DNA of 64,000 nucleotides from Enterovibrio coralii (lineage in GTDB: Bacteria > Pseudomonadota > Gammaproteobacteria > Enterobacterales > Vibrionaceae): the NCBI RefSeq assembly GCF_001559595.1, contig NZ_LNTY01000058.1:124001-188000 (forward strand), in the 5' to 3' direction. The notes below the pieces were generated by a model that was given only the letters and a program-made list of their open reading frames with translations, was not told the origin of the DNA and ran no database searches. Below are positions 1-9,870 of the stretch, in pieces (within the stretch, counting starts at the first letter, position 1; the number at the start of each line of letters is the position of its first letter). The position numbers and the translations under genes were made by a program.

Positions 1-1473
1 TTTGTAGATCGACTCAGTGCGCAGCGACGGATAGTGCTTTTGCAAAGCGATAAGCTGGTTGTCGTCAGCGGGGTGTGGCTCTTTGCAATGTTTGCAAAGA
101 CGACGCGCCAAGCGCTGAGCAATCACCAGTGAAAGAGAGGCGGCAAGGTTGTAGGGCGCAACGCCCATGTTGGCCAAGCGGGTAATACTTTCCGCCGCTG
201 AGTTAGTGTGCAAGGTGGAAAGTACCAGGTGACCCGTTTGCGCCGCTTTAATGCCAATTTCTGCGGTTTCTAAATCTCGGATCTCACCCACCATCACCAC
301 ATCAGGATCTTGGCGGAGAAACGCACGAAGGGCTTTGGCGAAATCAAGGCCGATATCGTTGTTGATATTGACCTGATTGATGCCGGGCAGGTTGATTTCG
401 ACTGGGTCTTCCGCCGTGGCGATATTGCGCTCTGCGGTATTGAGGTATTTAAGACCCGTGTACAAGGATACGGTTTTGCCGCTCCCTGTCGGCCCTGTTA
501 TTAATATCATGCCTTGAGGGCGGTCGAGAGCATGCAAGTAATCGGCTTTCTGCTTTTCGTTATAGCCGAGCGAATCAATATCCAGCGCAACACTGCCGCC
601 ATCTAAAATACGAAGTACCACCTTCTCGCCCCAAAGGGTGGGCAGTGTGGAAACACGCATATCTACTGACTTGGAGTCAGAGATGTTGAGCTTGATGCGC
701 CCATCTTGCGGAAGGCGTCGCTCGGCAATATTGAGCTTGGCGAGAATTTTTAGTCGGGTAGAAAGACGACGAGAAACGCCCGCAGGTGGAGAGCTGTGGA
801 GCTGCAAGATTCCATCGAGGCGAAAGCGAATGCGATAGCTTTGCTCAAACGGTTCAAAGTGCACATCGGACGCTTGTTTTCGTACCGCATCCAAAATGAC
901 TTGCTGAATGTAGCGACTGACAGGGGCCTCGTCCGTCATCAAGTCATCAGTGCTTTCCGAAATATCAAAATCGGCAAGTTCTTCCAGTTCGGAGTTCGAT
1001 ACCGAAAGCGTATCTTTGCAGCTGGCTTCAATGTTCTTGCCGTAAAGCTTGCGAAGCGCACCTTTGAGCTGGAGATGATCGACAATAATGGGGCGGATCA
1101 TCAGTCCTGTGGCAAAGCGAAATTCATCCTGCGCATCGAGATCTGTGGGGTCGCTAACTGCAAGGTAAAGCATGGAATCGACAATCTTGAGCGGCAATAC
1201 GCTGTGGTTAAGGCAAAGTGACCGCTTATCTAACTGCTCGCACGTTGTCATATAAGGGTAGTCAGTGATGTTACCGACAGGCTCTTTAAAATAGTCGCCA
1301 AGTGTCCTGGCAAGCGCATCGCTAGACAGCACCTGGTTGGCTATCAATGCATCGGGTGCTGCCCTGCCATCAAGCGTCATCGTATCTAGAACATGCGAGG
1401 ATTGTTCCTGCGAGATCGCAGAGTTATGCAGAAGAAGATTGATTAAGCCTGAATCTAGAGTTTCTGCAGTCAC
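1..1473 (-). CDS. pilB: PilB type IV pilus assembly ATPase (3' part beyond window edge)
   Basis: Hexameric GspE/PilB-family ATPase that powers pilin polymerisation at the inner membrane. The frame is open from about position 1491 to the window edge, so roughly the last 70 residues are missing. It shows an N-terminal GspE-II-type domain, Walker A GPTGSGKT (near 472-495), a VGEIRD Walker B region, the STLHTNSA His box, and the start of the zinc-binding site (LCKHC) close to the edge. The GTG at 1473 is preferred as start because AAGGA lies 7 nt upstream; an in-frame ATG at 1491 has no visible ribosome-binding site. It lies downstream of pilA in the same direction, with a terminator between them. 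Family assignment is secure; start choice is less so. Confidence 0.93.
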   Translation of the reverse strand, partial: MTAETLDSGLINLLLHNSAISQEQSSHVLDTMTLDGRAAPDALIANQVLSSDALARTLGDYFKEPVGNITDYPYMTTCEQLDKRSLCLNHSVLPLKIVDSMLYLAVSDPTDLDAQDEFRFATGLMIRPIIVDHLQLKGALRKLYGKNIEASCKDTLSVSNSELEELADFDISESTDDLMTDEAPVSRYIQQVILDAVRKQASDVHFEPFEQSYRIRFRLDGILQLHSSPPAGVSRRLSTRLKILAKLNIAERRLPQDGRIKLNISDSKSVDMRVSTLPTLWGEKVVLRILDGGSVALDIDSLGYNEKQKADYLHALDRPQGMILITGPTGSGKTVSLYTGLKYLNTAERNIATAEDPVEINLPGINQVNINNDIGLDFAKALRAFLRQDPDVVMVGEIRDLETAEIGIKAAQTGHLVLSTLHTNSAAESITRLANMGVAPYNLAASLSLVIAQRLARRLCKHCKEPHPADDNQLIALQKHYPSLRTESIYK

Positions 1474-1627
1474 GAGGCTGTCCTTATACATGGCGTAAGT
1501 ACGAATTATTGAGTCTTTAGTTATGTGACTGATATGAAACGGTGTCGATAGAAGAGCAATGGAATTTCGACGAATGTCATGCTGACAAGCAGAAGAACCG
1601 AACACTTACCAAGTGTGATATTAAAGT

Positions 1628-1667
1628 CAAAAAAGCGGGAGTTGCGTTCGCCGCTATCCCGCTTTTA
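1628..1667 (-). terminator. Rho-independent terminator of pilA
   Basis: A 10-bp stem (AAAAGCGGGA at 1631-1640 pairing with 1657-1666) lies just after the pilA stop on the minus strand and is followed by a T-rich tract. It would allow abundant pilin mRNA with limited read-through into pilB. Confidence 0.75.
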
Positions 1668-1680
1668 AATTCAGATCAGT

Positions 1681-2133
1681 TTACGGAGTAGTCGTTGCAC
1701 AGCCTTTAATGCCATCTAGTTGGATGCCTGCAGACATTGCACATGTCCATGCAGCCTCTGAGCGTGTATATGTAATTGTTTGGTTGTTATATGCAGTGTC
1801 TGTATTCAAAGCAAGCACAAGAGTGCCGTCCGCAGATTCTGAAGCGGCCGTGCCAGTAATGGTGCCAATACCTTCAACAACAAAACCATTTGCTGAGTCT
1901 AACCCACCTACATCAGCACCAGCTGTTATAAAAGTCGCTAAAGTGTTTGTAGAACTTAACTCCAAGAACAGATCCGCTTTGGTCAGCATGTTTTTCAGCG
2001 AAGCGATGCCTGCGGTGACATCCGCTTTATTTTTATAGTTTGAGTAAGCTGGCACGGCAATTGCCGTCAGTGCACCAATGATCCCAACAACAATCAACAG
2101 CTCAATTAAACTAAAACCTTTTTGCTTTTTCAT
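1681..2133 (-). CDS. pilA: PilA type IV major pilin precursor
   Basis: Class IVa prepilin of 150 residues. It has a short basic leader (MKKQKG), cleavage expected between G6 and F7 by the prepilin peptidase, then FSLIELLIVVGIIGALTAIA, the hydrophobic helix that packs the pilus core, with the conserved Glu at mature position 5. Two cysteines near the C-terminus (in WTCAMS and KGCAT) can form the usual disulfide-bounded D-region. GGAGA lies about 8 nt before the ATG. It is followed by a terminator and then pilB, the common Vibrio chitin-regulated pilus (ChiRP) arrangement as known from the family; pilC and pilD would lie beyond the window. The globular domain is variable, so the major-pilin role is inferred from position. 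Confidence 0.93.
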   Translation of the reverse strand: MKKQKGFSLIELLIVVGIIGALTAIAVPAYSNYKNKADVTAGIASLKNMLTKADLFLELSSTNTLATFITAGADVGGLDSANGFVVEGIGTITGTAASESADGTLVLALNTDTAYNNQTITYTRSEAAWTCAMSAGIQLDGIKGCATTTP

Positions 2134-2156
2134 ATTCTTATCTCCAGTCGTTCATG

Positions 2157-2170
2157 CGCAATTAATTGCG
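2157..2170. promoter_or_regulatory. Perfect 14-bp palindrome in the pilA leader
   Basis: CGCAATTAATTGCG is a perfect palindrome 24-37 bp upstream of the pilA ATG. Its position suits an operator or start-site region, but no regulator with this consensus is recognised. Confidence 0.35.
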
Positions 2171-2292
2171 TAAGTGGTTTCAAGATAAGACTGAAATTGA
2201 ATTTGTGACAGCGTAATAATAGGGTCTTTCGACGGGTGATCTGCCTTTGATGCAACGGGAATGAAGTGAGTGTTACAAAATGTGACCGTTGG

Positions 2293-2320
2293 ACAAAAAT
2301 GCAGGCATAGTGCCTGCATT
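2293..2320 (-). terminator. Rho-independent terminator of nadC
   Basis: On the minus strand a 10-bp stem (2298-2307 with 2311-2320) is followed by ATTTTTG. It lies 25 bp after the nadC stop. The same bases happen to resemble a sigma54 element, discussed among rejected items. Confidence 0.8.
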
Positions 2321-2344
2321 ATCAGTAAGTTAACGAGTTTTGTG

Positions 2345-3250
2345 TCACTTAAAACGCATGGAGAGATCCATGGCATTGATGTGTTTGGTGAGTGCGCCCA
2401 CAGAAATATAATCTACCCCTGTATCTGCATAATCGCGAATCGTGTCGAGTGTCACATTGCCTGAAACTTCCAATGCGATGCGTCCGTTATTCAAAGCGAC
2501 AGCTTCACGCATCATGTCTGTGGTGAAGTTATCCAACATCACGATATCGGCACCTGCATCAATCGCTTGTTGTAGTTCATCCAGCGATTCGGTTTCCACC
2601 TCAACAGGCTTACCTGGGTTCAAGTCTTTGGCTGTTTTCACGGCTTGCTGAATACCACCACATGCCATGATGTGGTTTTCTTTGATGAGGTAGGCGTCAT
2701 ACACACCGATACGGTGGTTGTAACCGCCGCCGCACGCCACGGCATATTTCAGCGCATTGCGAAGACCGGGAATGGTTTTGCGGGTGTCCAGCAAGCGAGT
2801 ACTCGTGCCAGCTAGCTTTTCGGCATAACGCGCGGTTTCGGTTGCACTGCCAGACAGGGTCTGAATAAAGTTCATTGCGTTGCGCTCACCCGTCAACAGA
2901 ATGCGTGCAGGACCTTCAAGTTCGCAAAGGACTTGATTTGGTTCGACTTTGTCACCGTCTTCCACCATCCAGCGAATATCGACTTCACCGCCAAGTTGAC
3001 GAAACACTTCATCGGCAAAGGCTTTTCCGCAGAAAACGCCGTGTTCGCGGGTAATGATGGTTGCAGTCGCATGCGTGCAAGCAGGGATTAAGCTGGCGGT
3101 GATATCTTGAGTGGCATCTAAACTACCGCCTAAGTCTTCTTTCAGCGTATCGGCAACACAACGAACGATGTCGTTTTGGAGCATTTCTTTCAGCTTCGCC
3201 AGGCGTTTTTGGCTGTCGTGAACGCGTGGTGCGTTCGAGAGATCTGACAT
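2345..3250 (-). CDS. nadC: Nicotinate-nucleotide pyrophosphorylase (quinolinate phosphoribosyltransferase)
   Basis: Converts quinolinate and PRPP to nicotinate mononucleotide, the step that feeds de novo NAD synthesis. The 301-residue product has the family hallmarks: EDLGGSLDATQDITASLIP near the N-terminus, ERNAMNFIQTLSG, LLDTRKTIPGLR, GGGYNHRIGVYDAYLIKENH, VEVETE, and the C-terminal barrel strand LEVSGNVTL. The start at 3250 (MSDLSNAP) fits the family length; an upstream in-frame start at 3283 would add 11 unconserved residues. It is divergent from ampD with an inverted repeat between the two genes, a conserved arrangement in Vibrionaceae. Confidence 0.95.
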   Translation of the reverse strand: MSDLSNAPRVHDSQKRLAKLKEMLQNDIVRCVADTLKEDLGGSLDATQDITASLIPACTHATATIITREHGVFCGKAFADEVFRQLGGEVDIRWMVEDGDKVEPNQVLCELEGPARILLTGERNAMNFIQTLSGSATETARYAEKLAGTSTRLLDTRKTIPGLRNALKYAVACGGGYNHRIGVYDAYLIKENHIMACGGIQQAVKTAKDLNPGKPVEVETESLDELQQAIDAGADIVMLDNFTTDMMREAVALNNGRIALEVSGNVTLDTIRDYADTGVDYISVGALTKHINAMDLSMRFK

Positions 3251-3372
3251 GGTGGTTCCATCACGGGTAAAACAAAGATTCAAACAGGGCTGTCCTGCCT
3301 ACGATGGCTGCCAGTGTACATGTGAGAAGGGCAGATTGCGAGATGAGCAAAGGTGTACTTTTTGTGTGGGTT

Positions 3373-3392
3373 TTTACCGTAAATACGGTAAA
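3373..3392. promoter_or_regulatory. Inverted repeat in the nadC/ampD divergent promoter region
   Basis: TTTACCGT (3373-3380) and ACGGTAAA (3385-3392) form a perfect 8-bp inverted repeat with a 4-bp spacer. Size and position suit a dimeric repressor site between the divergent nadC and ampD genes. The regulator is not identified. Confidence 0.5.
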
Positions 3393-3425
3393 CTGTTGTT
3401 TTTCTGATGCTCAAAGGCATTGTGC

Positions 3426-3983
3426 ATGTTAACCATTAGTGATCACATTCTGGAATCGGCTGTTTACCTCCCTTCTCCCCATTTTAACGAACGCCCGGAT
3501 CCTAGCGATGTCTCTTTGCTGGTGGTGCACAATATCAGCCTGCCGCCGAGTGAGTTTGGCGGCCCTTATATTGAGCAGTTTTTTCAGGGAAAACTGACCT
3601 CAAAAGACCATCCGTATTTTGATGAAATACGCCATCTCGACGTTTCTGCACATTGCCTCATTAAACGTGACGGTAGTGTGGTGCAGTTTGTGCCGTTTGA
3701 TAAGCGTGCTTGGCATGCCGGCGTGTCGTGTTTCGAGGGACGTGAACAGTGTAATGACTTCTCGATTGGTATTGAGCTTGAAGGCACAGACGATTTGCCC
3801 TACACCGACGAGCAATACCATGTGCTTACGTTGGTGACGCAATCTTTGCTTCATTACTACCCGAAAATGGCGGCATCGCGCATTACGGGCCATGAGCATA
3901 TTGCGTCAGGCAGAAAGACCGATCCGGGGCTGTCATTTAACTGGCAACGTTATCAACAAGCGTTAGGTGCAGAAGAGAGCTGA
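3426..3983 (+). CDS. ampD: 1,6-anhydro-N-acetylmuramyl-L-alanine amidase
   Basis: Cytoplasmic zinc amidase of the Amidase_2 family that strips the peptide from 1,6-anhydroMurNAc-peptides during murein recycling; its loss derepresses ampC in species that carry ampR. The 185-residue protein has zinc ligands in LLVVHNIS (His) and in TGHEHIASGRKTDPG (His and Asp), plus the FNWQRY C-terminal motif. The ATG at 3426 has AAAGG 8 nt upstream; a TTG six bases earlier is also in frame. No ampE follows; the gene is separated from pdhR by a long regulatory region. Confidence 0.95.
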   Translation: MLTISDHILESAVYLPSPHFNERPDPSDVSLLVVHNISLPPSEFGGPYIEQFFQGKLTSKDHPYFDEIRHLDVSAHCLIKRDGSVVQFVPFDKRAWHAGVSCFEGREQCNDFSIGIELEGTDDLPYTDEQYHVLTLVTQSLLHYYPKMAASRITGHEHIASGRKTDPGLSFNWQRYQQALGAEES

Positions 3984-4086
3984 CGGTTTTTCGCACCTTA
4001 TCTTGTAAACGTGCGTTTCCAAAATTCGTTGAGAAGTGAAACGGCTTTGAGAATTTGCGCAATATTCCATCGTTTTGAGCAAATAA

Positions 4087-4101
4087 ATTGGTCTTACCAT
4101 T
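4087..4101. promoter_or_regulatory. PdhR box, distal (one mismatch)
   Basis: ATTGGTCTTACCATT matches the PdhR consensus ATTGGTnnnACCAAT with one mismatch in the right half. It lies 127 bp upstream of the perfect box and has the same CTT spacer. Confidence 0.7.
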
Positions 4102-4212
4102 GGGAGAGGATTGATTAATTTACATTCGACATCTACTTGTAATTTCTATGACTTAAATCAAGTTTAGGGTGGACAGTTACGACACATTCTGGTAACTTTT
4201 TATGTGTTTGGT

Positions 4213-4229
4213 AATTGGTCTTACCAATT
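4213..4229. promoter_or_regulatory. PdhR box, proximal (perfect)
   Basis: AATTGGTCTTACCAATT is a perfect palindrome around a 3-bp spacer and an exact PdhR operator. It lies 64 bp before the pdhR start codon, so autoregulation and repression of aceEF are expected, relieved by pyruvate. Confidence 0.9.
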
Positions 4230-4293
4230 TACAAGACCGATAGAGTGGGATAAGACGCGCAGGATTTCCGGCGCCAGAAAATAAAGAAGAACG

Positions 4294-5067
4294 ATGGCAA
4301 TACAACGGATTCGTCAGCCCAAACTGTCAGATGTTATTGAGAAAGAGCTTGAAAGCCTGATTCTGGAAGGCACATTGTCGCCGGGGCAAAAACTGCCACC
4401 GGAGCGCGAGTTAGCGCAGCAATTTGATGTCTCCCGTCCTTCTATTCGCGAAGCAATTCAGCGATTGGAAGCGAAGAAACTCCTCAATCGAAAACAAGGT
4501 GGCGGCACCTTCGTGAGTGAACGCTTGTGGCAGCGTTTCTCAGAGCCATTGATTGAGCTGTTAGCAGACCACCCGGAATCTCAACTCGATTTATTAGAAT
4601 CTCGACATGCGCTCGAAGGCATTTCGGCCTATTTTGCTGCATTACGGGGTACAGAAGAAGATTTAAACCGAGTGTGCCAGTGCCACGACCACATTCGGGA
4701 AGCCCAGCAACTTGGCGATGTAAAAGCCGAAGCCGCTGCCGTTATGCAATACCTGATCGCCGTTACTGAGGCATCACATAACGTGGTATTGCTGCACATT
4801 GTGCGCAGCCTAGTTCCTTTGCTGGAGCAAAACATATTACAAAACTTTGAGTTACTTAACCGTCGTAAAGACGTGGTGGAAAAAGTAACCAGACACAGAG
4901 CCAATATTGTGCAAGCGATTACCGCCGGGGAACCAGAAAAAGCCCGTCAGGCATCGCATGCGCATTTGGCTTTTATAGAGGAAACCCTGCTGGATCTGGG
5001 CCGTGAGGAAAGCCGACGTGAGCGCTCGCTTCGCCGGATACAGCAACGCAAGGACGAGTTGGAATAG
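4294..5067 (+). CDS. pdhR: Pyruvate dehydrogenase complex repressor PdhR
   Basis: GntR-family (FadR subfamily) repressor that senses pyruvate and controls the pyruvate dehydrogenase genes. The 257-residue protein has an N-terminal winged helix with the GntR signature (LSPGQKLPPERELAQQFDVS followed by RPSIREAIQRLEAK, residues about 27-62) and a C-terminal all-helical FCD ligand domain. It is the first gene of the cluster, 96 bp before aceE, and two PdhR boxes lie upstream. Nothing in the sequence is unusual. Confidence 0.96.
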   Translation: MAIQRIRQPKLSDVIEKELESLILEGTLSPGQKLPPERELAQQFDVSRPSIREAIQRLEAKKLLNRKQGGGTFVSERLWQRFSEPLIELLADHPESQLDLLESRHALEGISAYFAALRGTEEDLNRVCQCHDHIREAQQLGDVKAEAAAVMQYLIAVTEASHNVVLLHIVRSLVPLLEQNILQNFELLNRRKDVVEKVTRHRANIVQAITAGEPEKARQASHAHLAFIEETLLDLGREESRRERSLRRIQQRKDELE

Positions 5068-5163
5068 CGGATCCCGACAGCTTCGAGGAGTTGTCAGGAA
5101 CCGTTTTTTCAGCTGCGACAACATTAGTTTTGTACGAGTCAATCAACGAAAGGATAGATCGCC

Positions 5164-7829
5164 ATGTCTGAAGTCATGAAAAATGACGTGGACGCACTTG
5201 AGACCCAAGAGTGGTTAGAAGCTCTTGCATCAGTCGTTCGTGAAGAAGGTGTAGAACGTGCCCAATTCCTACTAGAACAAGTTATGGAAAAGGCGCGCCT
5301 TGACGGTGTTGATATGCCTACTGGCATCACCACCAACTATGTGAATACCATCCTGCGGATAAAGAGCCAGCATACCCAGGTGACGTAAACCTGGAGCGTC
5401 GTATTCGTTCTATCATTCGTTGGAACGCGATCATGATCGTGTTGCGCGCATCTAAGAAAGACCTTGATCTGGGTGGCCACATGGCTTCATTCCAGTCTTC
5501 TGCTGCTTTCTACGAAACCTGTTTCAACCACTTCTTCCGCGCTCCTAACGAGGTGGACGGTGGTGACTTGGTTTACTACCAAGGTCACATTGCACCAGGT
5601 ATCTATTCTCGCGCATTCGTTGAAGGTCGTCTGACTGAAGCTCAGTTGGATAACTTCCGTCAAGAAGTAGACGGTAACGGTATTTCTTCATACCCGCACC
5701 CTAAACTGATGCCTGAGTTCTGGCAATTCCCGACCGTATCTATGGGTCTGGGTCCAATCTCTGCAATCTATCAAGCTCGCTTCCTGAAGTACCTGAACGG
5801 TCGTGGCATGAAAGACACCACTAACCAGCGCGTATACGCGTTCCTGGGTGATGGTGAGATGGATGAGCCAGAGTCACGCGGCGCGATCTCTTTCGCTGCT
5901 CGTGAGAAGCTGGACAACCTGTGCTTCCTGATCAACTGTAACCTTCAGCGTCTGGACGGTCCAGTAATGGGTAACGGCAAGATCATCCAAGAACTGGAAG
6001 GTCTGTTCAAAGGTGCTGGTTGGAACGTTGTTAAGGTTGTTTGGGGTAGCGGTTGGGACAAACTGCTGGCGAAAGACACCACTGGTAAACTGCTGCAACT
6101 GATGAACGAAACCGTTGACGGTGACTACCAGACGTTCAAAGCAAAAGACGGTGCATACGTTCGTAAACACTTCTTCGGTAAGTACCCAGAAACTGCTGCT
6201 CTGGTTGCAGACATGACCGACGAAGAGATCTTCGCGCTGAAGCGTGGTGGTCACGAGCCGTCTAAGCTGTTCGCTGCATTCCAGAACGCACAAGAAACTA
6301 AAGACCGTCCGACTGTGATCCTGGCTAAGACCGTTAAAGGTTACGGCATGGGTGAAGCGGCGGAAGGCAAGAACATTGCGCACCAGGTTAAGAAGATGGA
6401 TATGACCCATGTTCTGCACCTGCGTGATCGCCTGGGTCTGCAAGACCTGCTGTCTGACGAAGACGTGAAAGCACTGCCTTACCTGAAACTGGATGAAGGT
6501 TCAGCTGAGCACCAGTACCTGCACGCTCGTCGTGAAGCACTTAAAGGCTACACGCCTAAGCGTCTGCCTAAGTTCACTGAAGAACTGGCACTGCCAGAGC
6601 TGGATGCGTTCCAACCTCTGTTGGACGAGCAAAAGCGTGAAATCTCTACCACAATGGCTTTCGTACGTGCACTGAACGTGCTGCTGAAAGACAAAGGCGT
6701 TGGTAAGAACATCGTTCCAATCATTGCGGACGAAGCGCGTACCTTTGGTATGGAAGGTCTGTTCCGTCAAATCGGTATTTACAACCCGCACGGCCAGAAC
6801 TACACCCCACAAGACCGCGACATCGTTTCTTACTACAAAGAAGCGACTTCAGGTCAGGTACTGCAAGAAGGTATCAACGAACTGGGTGCGATGTCTTCAT
6901 GGGTTGCTGCGGCGACATCATATAGCACCAACGATCTGCCAATGATCCCGTTCTACATCTACTACTCAATGTTCGGCTTCCAACGTGTTGGCGACATGGC
7001 GTGGATGGCGGGCGACCAACAAGCACGTGGCTTCCTGCTGGGCGCAACTGCGGGTCGTACTACCCTGAATGGTGAAGGCCTTCAGCATGAAGATGGTCAC
7101 TCACACATCATGGCAGGTACTGTTCCTAACTGTATCTCTTACGACCCAACGTTCGCTTACGAAGTTGCAGTAATCATGCAAGACGGTATGCGTCGCATGT
7201 ACGGTCCTGAGCAAGAGAACGTGTTCTACTACCTGACGCTGATGAACGAAAACTACGCGCAACCAGCAATGCCAGAAGGCGCTGAAGAAGGTATCCGTAA
7301 GGGTATCTACAAGCTGGAAGCATACGCGGGTGACAAAGCGAAAGTTCAGCTGATGGGCTCTGGTACCATCCTGAACGAAGTACGTGCAGCAGCTGACATC
7401 CTGAGCAAGGACTACGGCATCGCTTCTGACGTATTCAGCGTGACTTCATTCAACGAACTGGCTCGCGATGGCCAGGCGTGTGACCGTCACAACATGCTGA
7501 ATCCAATGGCAGACGTACAAGTACCATACATTGCACAAGTAATGGGTACTGAGCCTGCTATCGTTGCGACTGACTACATGAAGAACTATGCGGACCAAGT
7601 TCGTGCGTTCATTCCTGCTGAGTCTTACCGCGTGCTGGGTACTGACGGCTTCGGTCGTTCAGACAGCCGTGAGAACCTGCGTCGTCACTTCGAAGTTAAC
7701 GCAAGCTACGTTGTAGTTGCTGCGCTGACTGAACTGGCGAAGCGTGGCGACATCGAGAAATCAGTTGTTGTTGAAGCAATTGAGAAGTTCGGTATCGACA
7801 CTCAGAAAGTGAACCCACTGTACGCGTAA
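5164..7829 (+). CDS. aceE: Pyruvate dehydrogenase E1 component, with one apparent frameshift
   Basis: Thiamin-diphosphate-dependent homodimeric E1 subunit that decarboxylates pyruvate and acetylates the E2 lipoyl groups. The first frame (from ATG 5164, AAGGA upstream) covers about 63 residues up to NYVNTI; the remainder, beginning in normal E1 sequence (ERRIRSIIRWNAIM), is in another frame. Restoring one C in the CC pair at 5352-5353 joins them into an 888-residue protein of standard length. ThDP-binding GDGEMDEPES and the C-terminal transketolase-like domain are intact. Because the gene is central to aerobic metabolism and the rest is perfectly conserved, the break is probably a sequence error. 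AceF starts 13 bp downstream. Confidence 0.93.
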
Positions 7830-7842
7830 GAGGCATATATCA

Positions 7843-9752
7843 ATGGCAATCGAAATTAACGTACCTGACATCGGTGCCGATGAGGTTGAAGTAACTGAGA
7901 TCCTCGTTAGCGTTGGTGACAAAGTTGAAGAAGATCAGTCGCTGATCACCGTTGAAGGTGACAAGCGTCGATGGAAGTACCTGCATCACAGGCTGGTATC
8001 GTAAAAGAAATCAAAATCGCTGAAGGCGACAAGGTTTCTACCGGTTCTCTGATCATGATTTTCGAAGCCGAGGGTGCAGCGCAAGCTGCACCTGCTCCTG
8101 CGGCAGAAGCAGCTCCAGCAGCGGCTCCAGCTCCAGCAGCAGCGGCATCTGAACTGAAAGAAGTTCACGTTCCAGATATCGGTGGCGACGAAGTAGAAGT
8201 TACTGAAATCATGGTAGCGGTTGGCGACAGCATTGAAGAAGAGCAATCTCTTCTGACTGTTGAAGGCGACAAAGCATCTATGGAAGTACCAGCACCGTTC
8301 GCTGGTGTTCTGAAAGAAATCAAAGTAGCAGCAGGCGACAAAGTGTCTACTGGCTCTTTGGTGATGATTTTCGAAGTTGCAGGCTCAGGCGCAGCACCTG
8401 TTGCAGCGGCTCCAGCAGCAGAAGCTCCTGCGGCAGCACCAGTCGCTGGCGCATCGATGGCTGCCAGCGTTAAAGAAGTTCACGTTCCAGATATCGGTGG
8501 TGACGAAGTCGAAGTGACCGAAATCATGGTAGCAATCGGTGACAGTATCGAAGAAGAGCAGTCACTGATCACTGTTGAAGGTGACAAGGCTTCTATGGAA
8601 GTTCCTGCACCATTCGCAGGTGTACTGAAAGAAATCAAAGTAGCAGCAGGCGACAAAGTGTCTACTGGCTCGCTGATCATGGTGTTTGAAGTGGCTGGTG
8701 CAGCACCTGCACCAGCGGCGGCAGCGACATCTGCTCCTGCAGCGGCTCCGGCTCCTGCGGCGGCACCTGCAGCAGCTTCTGCGCCAGCAGCAGCTGGTGA
8801 CTTCCAGGAAAACAATGAGTACGCACACGCGTCTCCAGTTGTTCGTCGTCTGGCTCGTGAGTTTGGCGTTAACCTGGCGAAAGTGAAAGGTACTGGCCGT
8901 AAGAGCCGTATCCTGAAAGAAGACGTTCAGAACTACGTGAAAGAAGCACTGAAGCGTCTGGAATCAGGTGCAGCAGCATCTGCTTCTGGTAAAGGCGACG
9001 GCGCAGCTCTGGGTCTTCTGCCTTGGCCGAAAGTTGATTTCAGCAAGTTCGGTGAAACTGAGGTTCAACCTCTGTCTCGCATCAAGAAGATTTCTGGCGC
9101 GAACCTGCACCGTAACTGGGTAATGATCCCGCACGTGACTCAGTGGGATAACGCTGACATCACTGAGCTGGAAGCATTCCGTAAAGAGCAGAACGCGATC
9201 GAAGCGAAACGCGATACTGGCATGAAGATCACTCCACTTGTGTTCATCATGAAAGCTGTTGCTAAAGCACTGGAAGCGTTCCCAACGTTCAACTCTTCTC
9301 TGTCTGAAGACGGTGAGAGCCTGATCCTGAAGAAATTCGTTAACGTTGGTATTGCAGTAGATACGCCAAATGGTCTGGTTGTTCCAGTCTTCAAAGACGT
9401 GAACAAGAAAGGCATTTACGAGCTGTCAGCTGAGCTGATGGAAGTATCTAAGAAAGCACGTGCAGGTAAGCTGACTGCAGCTGACATGCAAGGCGGCTGT
9501 TTCACTATCTCTAGCCTGGGCGGCATCGGCGGTACTGCGTTCACACCAATCGTGAATGCACCTGAAGTTGCAATCCTAGGTGTGTCTAAGTCTGAAATGA
9601 AGCCAGTATGGAACGGTAAAGAATTCGCTCCACGTCTGCAGCTTCCTCTGTCACTGTCATACGATCACCGCGTGATCGACGGTGCAGACGGTGCACGCTT
9701 CATTACTTACCTGAACGAGTGTCTGTCAGACATTCGCCGTCTGGTACTGTAA
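7843..9752 (+). CDS. aceF: Dihydrolipoamide acetyltransferase (E2) with three lipoyl domains, one apparent frameshift
   Basis: Core of the pyruvate dehydrogenase complex; transfers acetyl groups from lipoate to CoA. Domain order: three N-terminal lipoyl domains separated by Ala/Pro-rich linkers, a peripheral subunit-binding domain (ASPVVRRLAREFGVNLAKVKG), and the catalytic domain with SYDHRVIDGADGARF carrying the catalytic His and Asp. The first lipoyl domain is interrupted at its lipoylated lysine: the text reads GTGACAAGCGTCG where domains two and three have GACAAAGC. One A missing at 7963-7964 explains it, and repair gives 636 residues. Domains two and three are almost identical. Probably a sequencing error rather than a lost domain. 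Confidence 0.93.
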
Positions 9753-9762
9753 GACAACACTC

Positions 9763-9797
9763 AATCAGCACCTGCCTGCATAAGGCAGGTGCTGATT
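9763..9797 (+). terminator. Strong hairpin after aceF (partial terminator)
   Basis: A 14-bp perfect stem (9763-9776 with 9784-9797) begins 10 bp after the aceF stop. Only a short T-run follows, so it may act as a partial terminator or 3'-end stabiliser rather than a full stop before lpd. Confidence 0.65.
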
Positions 9798-9870
9798 TGA
9801 TGTATAGCTCACAGGCTATGGGTTTTTATTTTTCAGCTTGTTAACACGGCTGTAAAATGTTGGACCAAAT

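Larger units (their letters stand above)
3984..4293 (+). promoter_or_regulatory. Regulatory region of the pyruvate dehydrogenase cluster
   Basis: A 310-bp gene-free region upstream of pdhR. It contains two matches to the PdhR operator, annotated separately. Between them is an A/T-rich stretch with a weak FNR/CRP-like element (ATGAC-TTAA-ATCAA, around 4150). No convincing small ORF is seen here. The spread of operators suggests more than one promoter or looping by PdhR. Confidence 0.6.

Noticed and set aside
2303..2316. Sigma54-like element (GG-N10-GC) on the minus strand upstream of pilA
   Set aside because: The bases are fully explained by the nadC terminator hairpin, and the site is about 170 bp from pilA. 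Vibrio pilA is not known to be sigma54 dependent.
8158..8690. Near-identical tandem DNA repeats in aceF
   Set aside because: They are the second and third lipoyl domains of the normal multi-lipoyl E2 protein, not a mobile or regulatory repeat.
8480..8828. Ala-rich and Arg/Cys-rich open frames on the minus strand over aceF
   Set aside because: These are antisense frames of the repetitive Ala/Pro linker coding sequence, with no start signal or homology.
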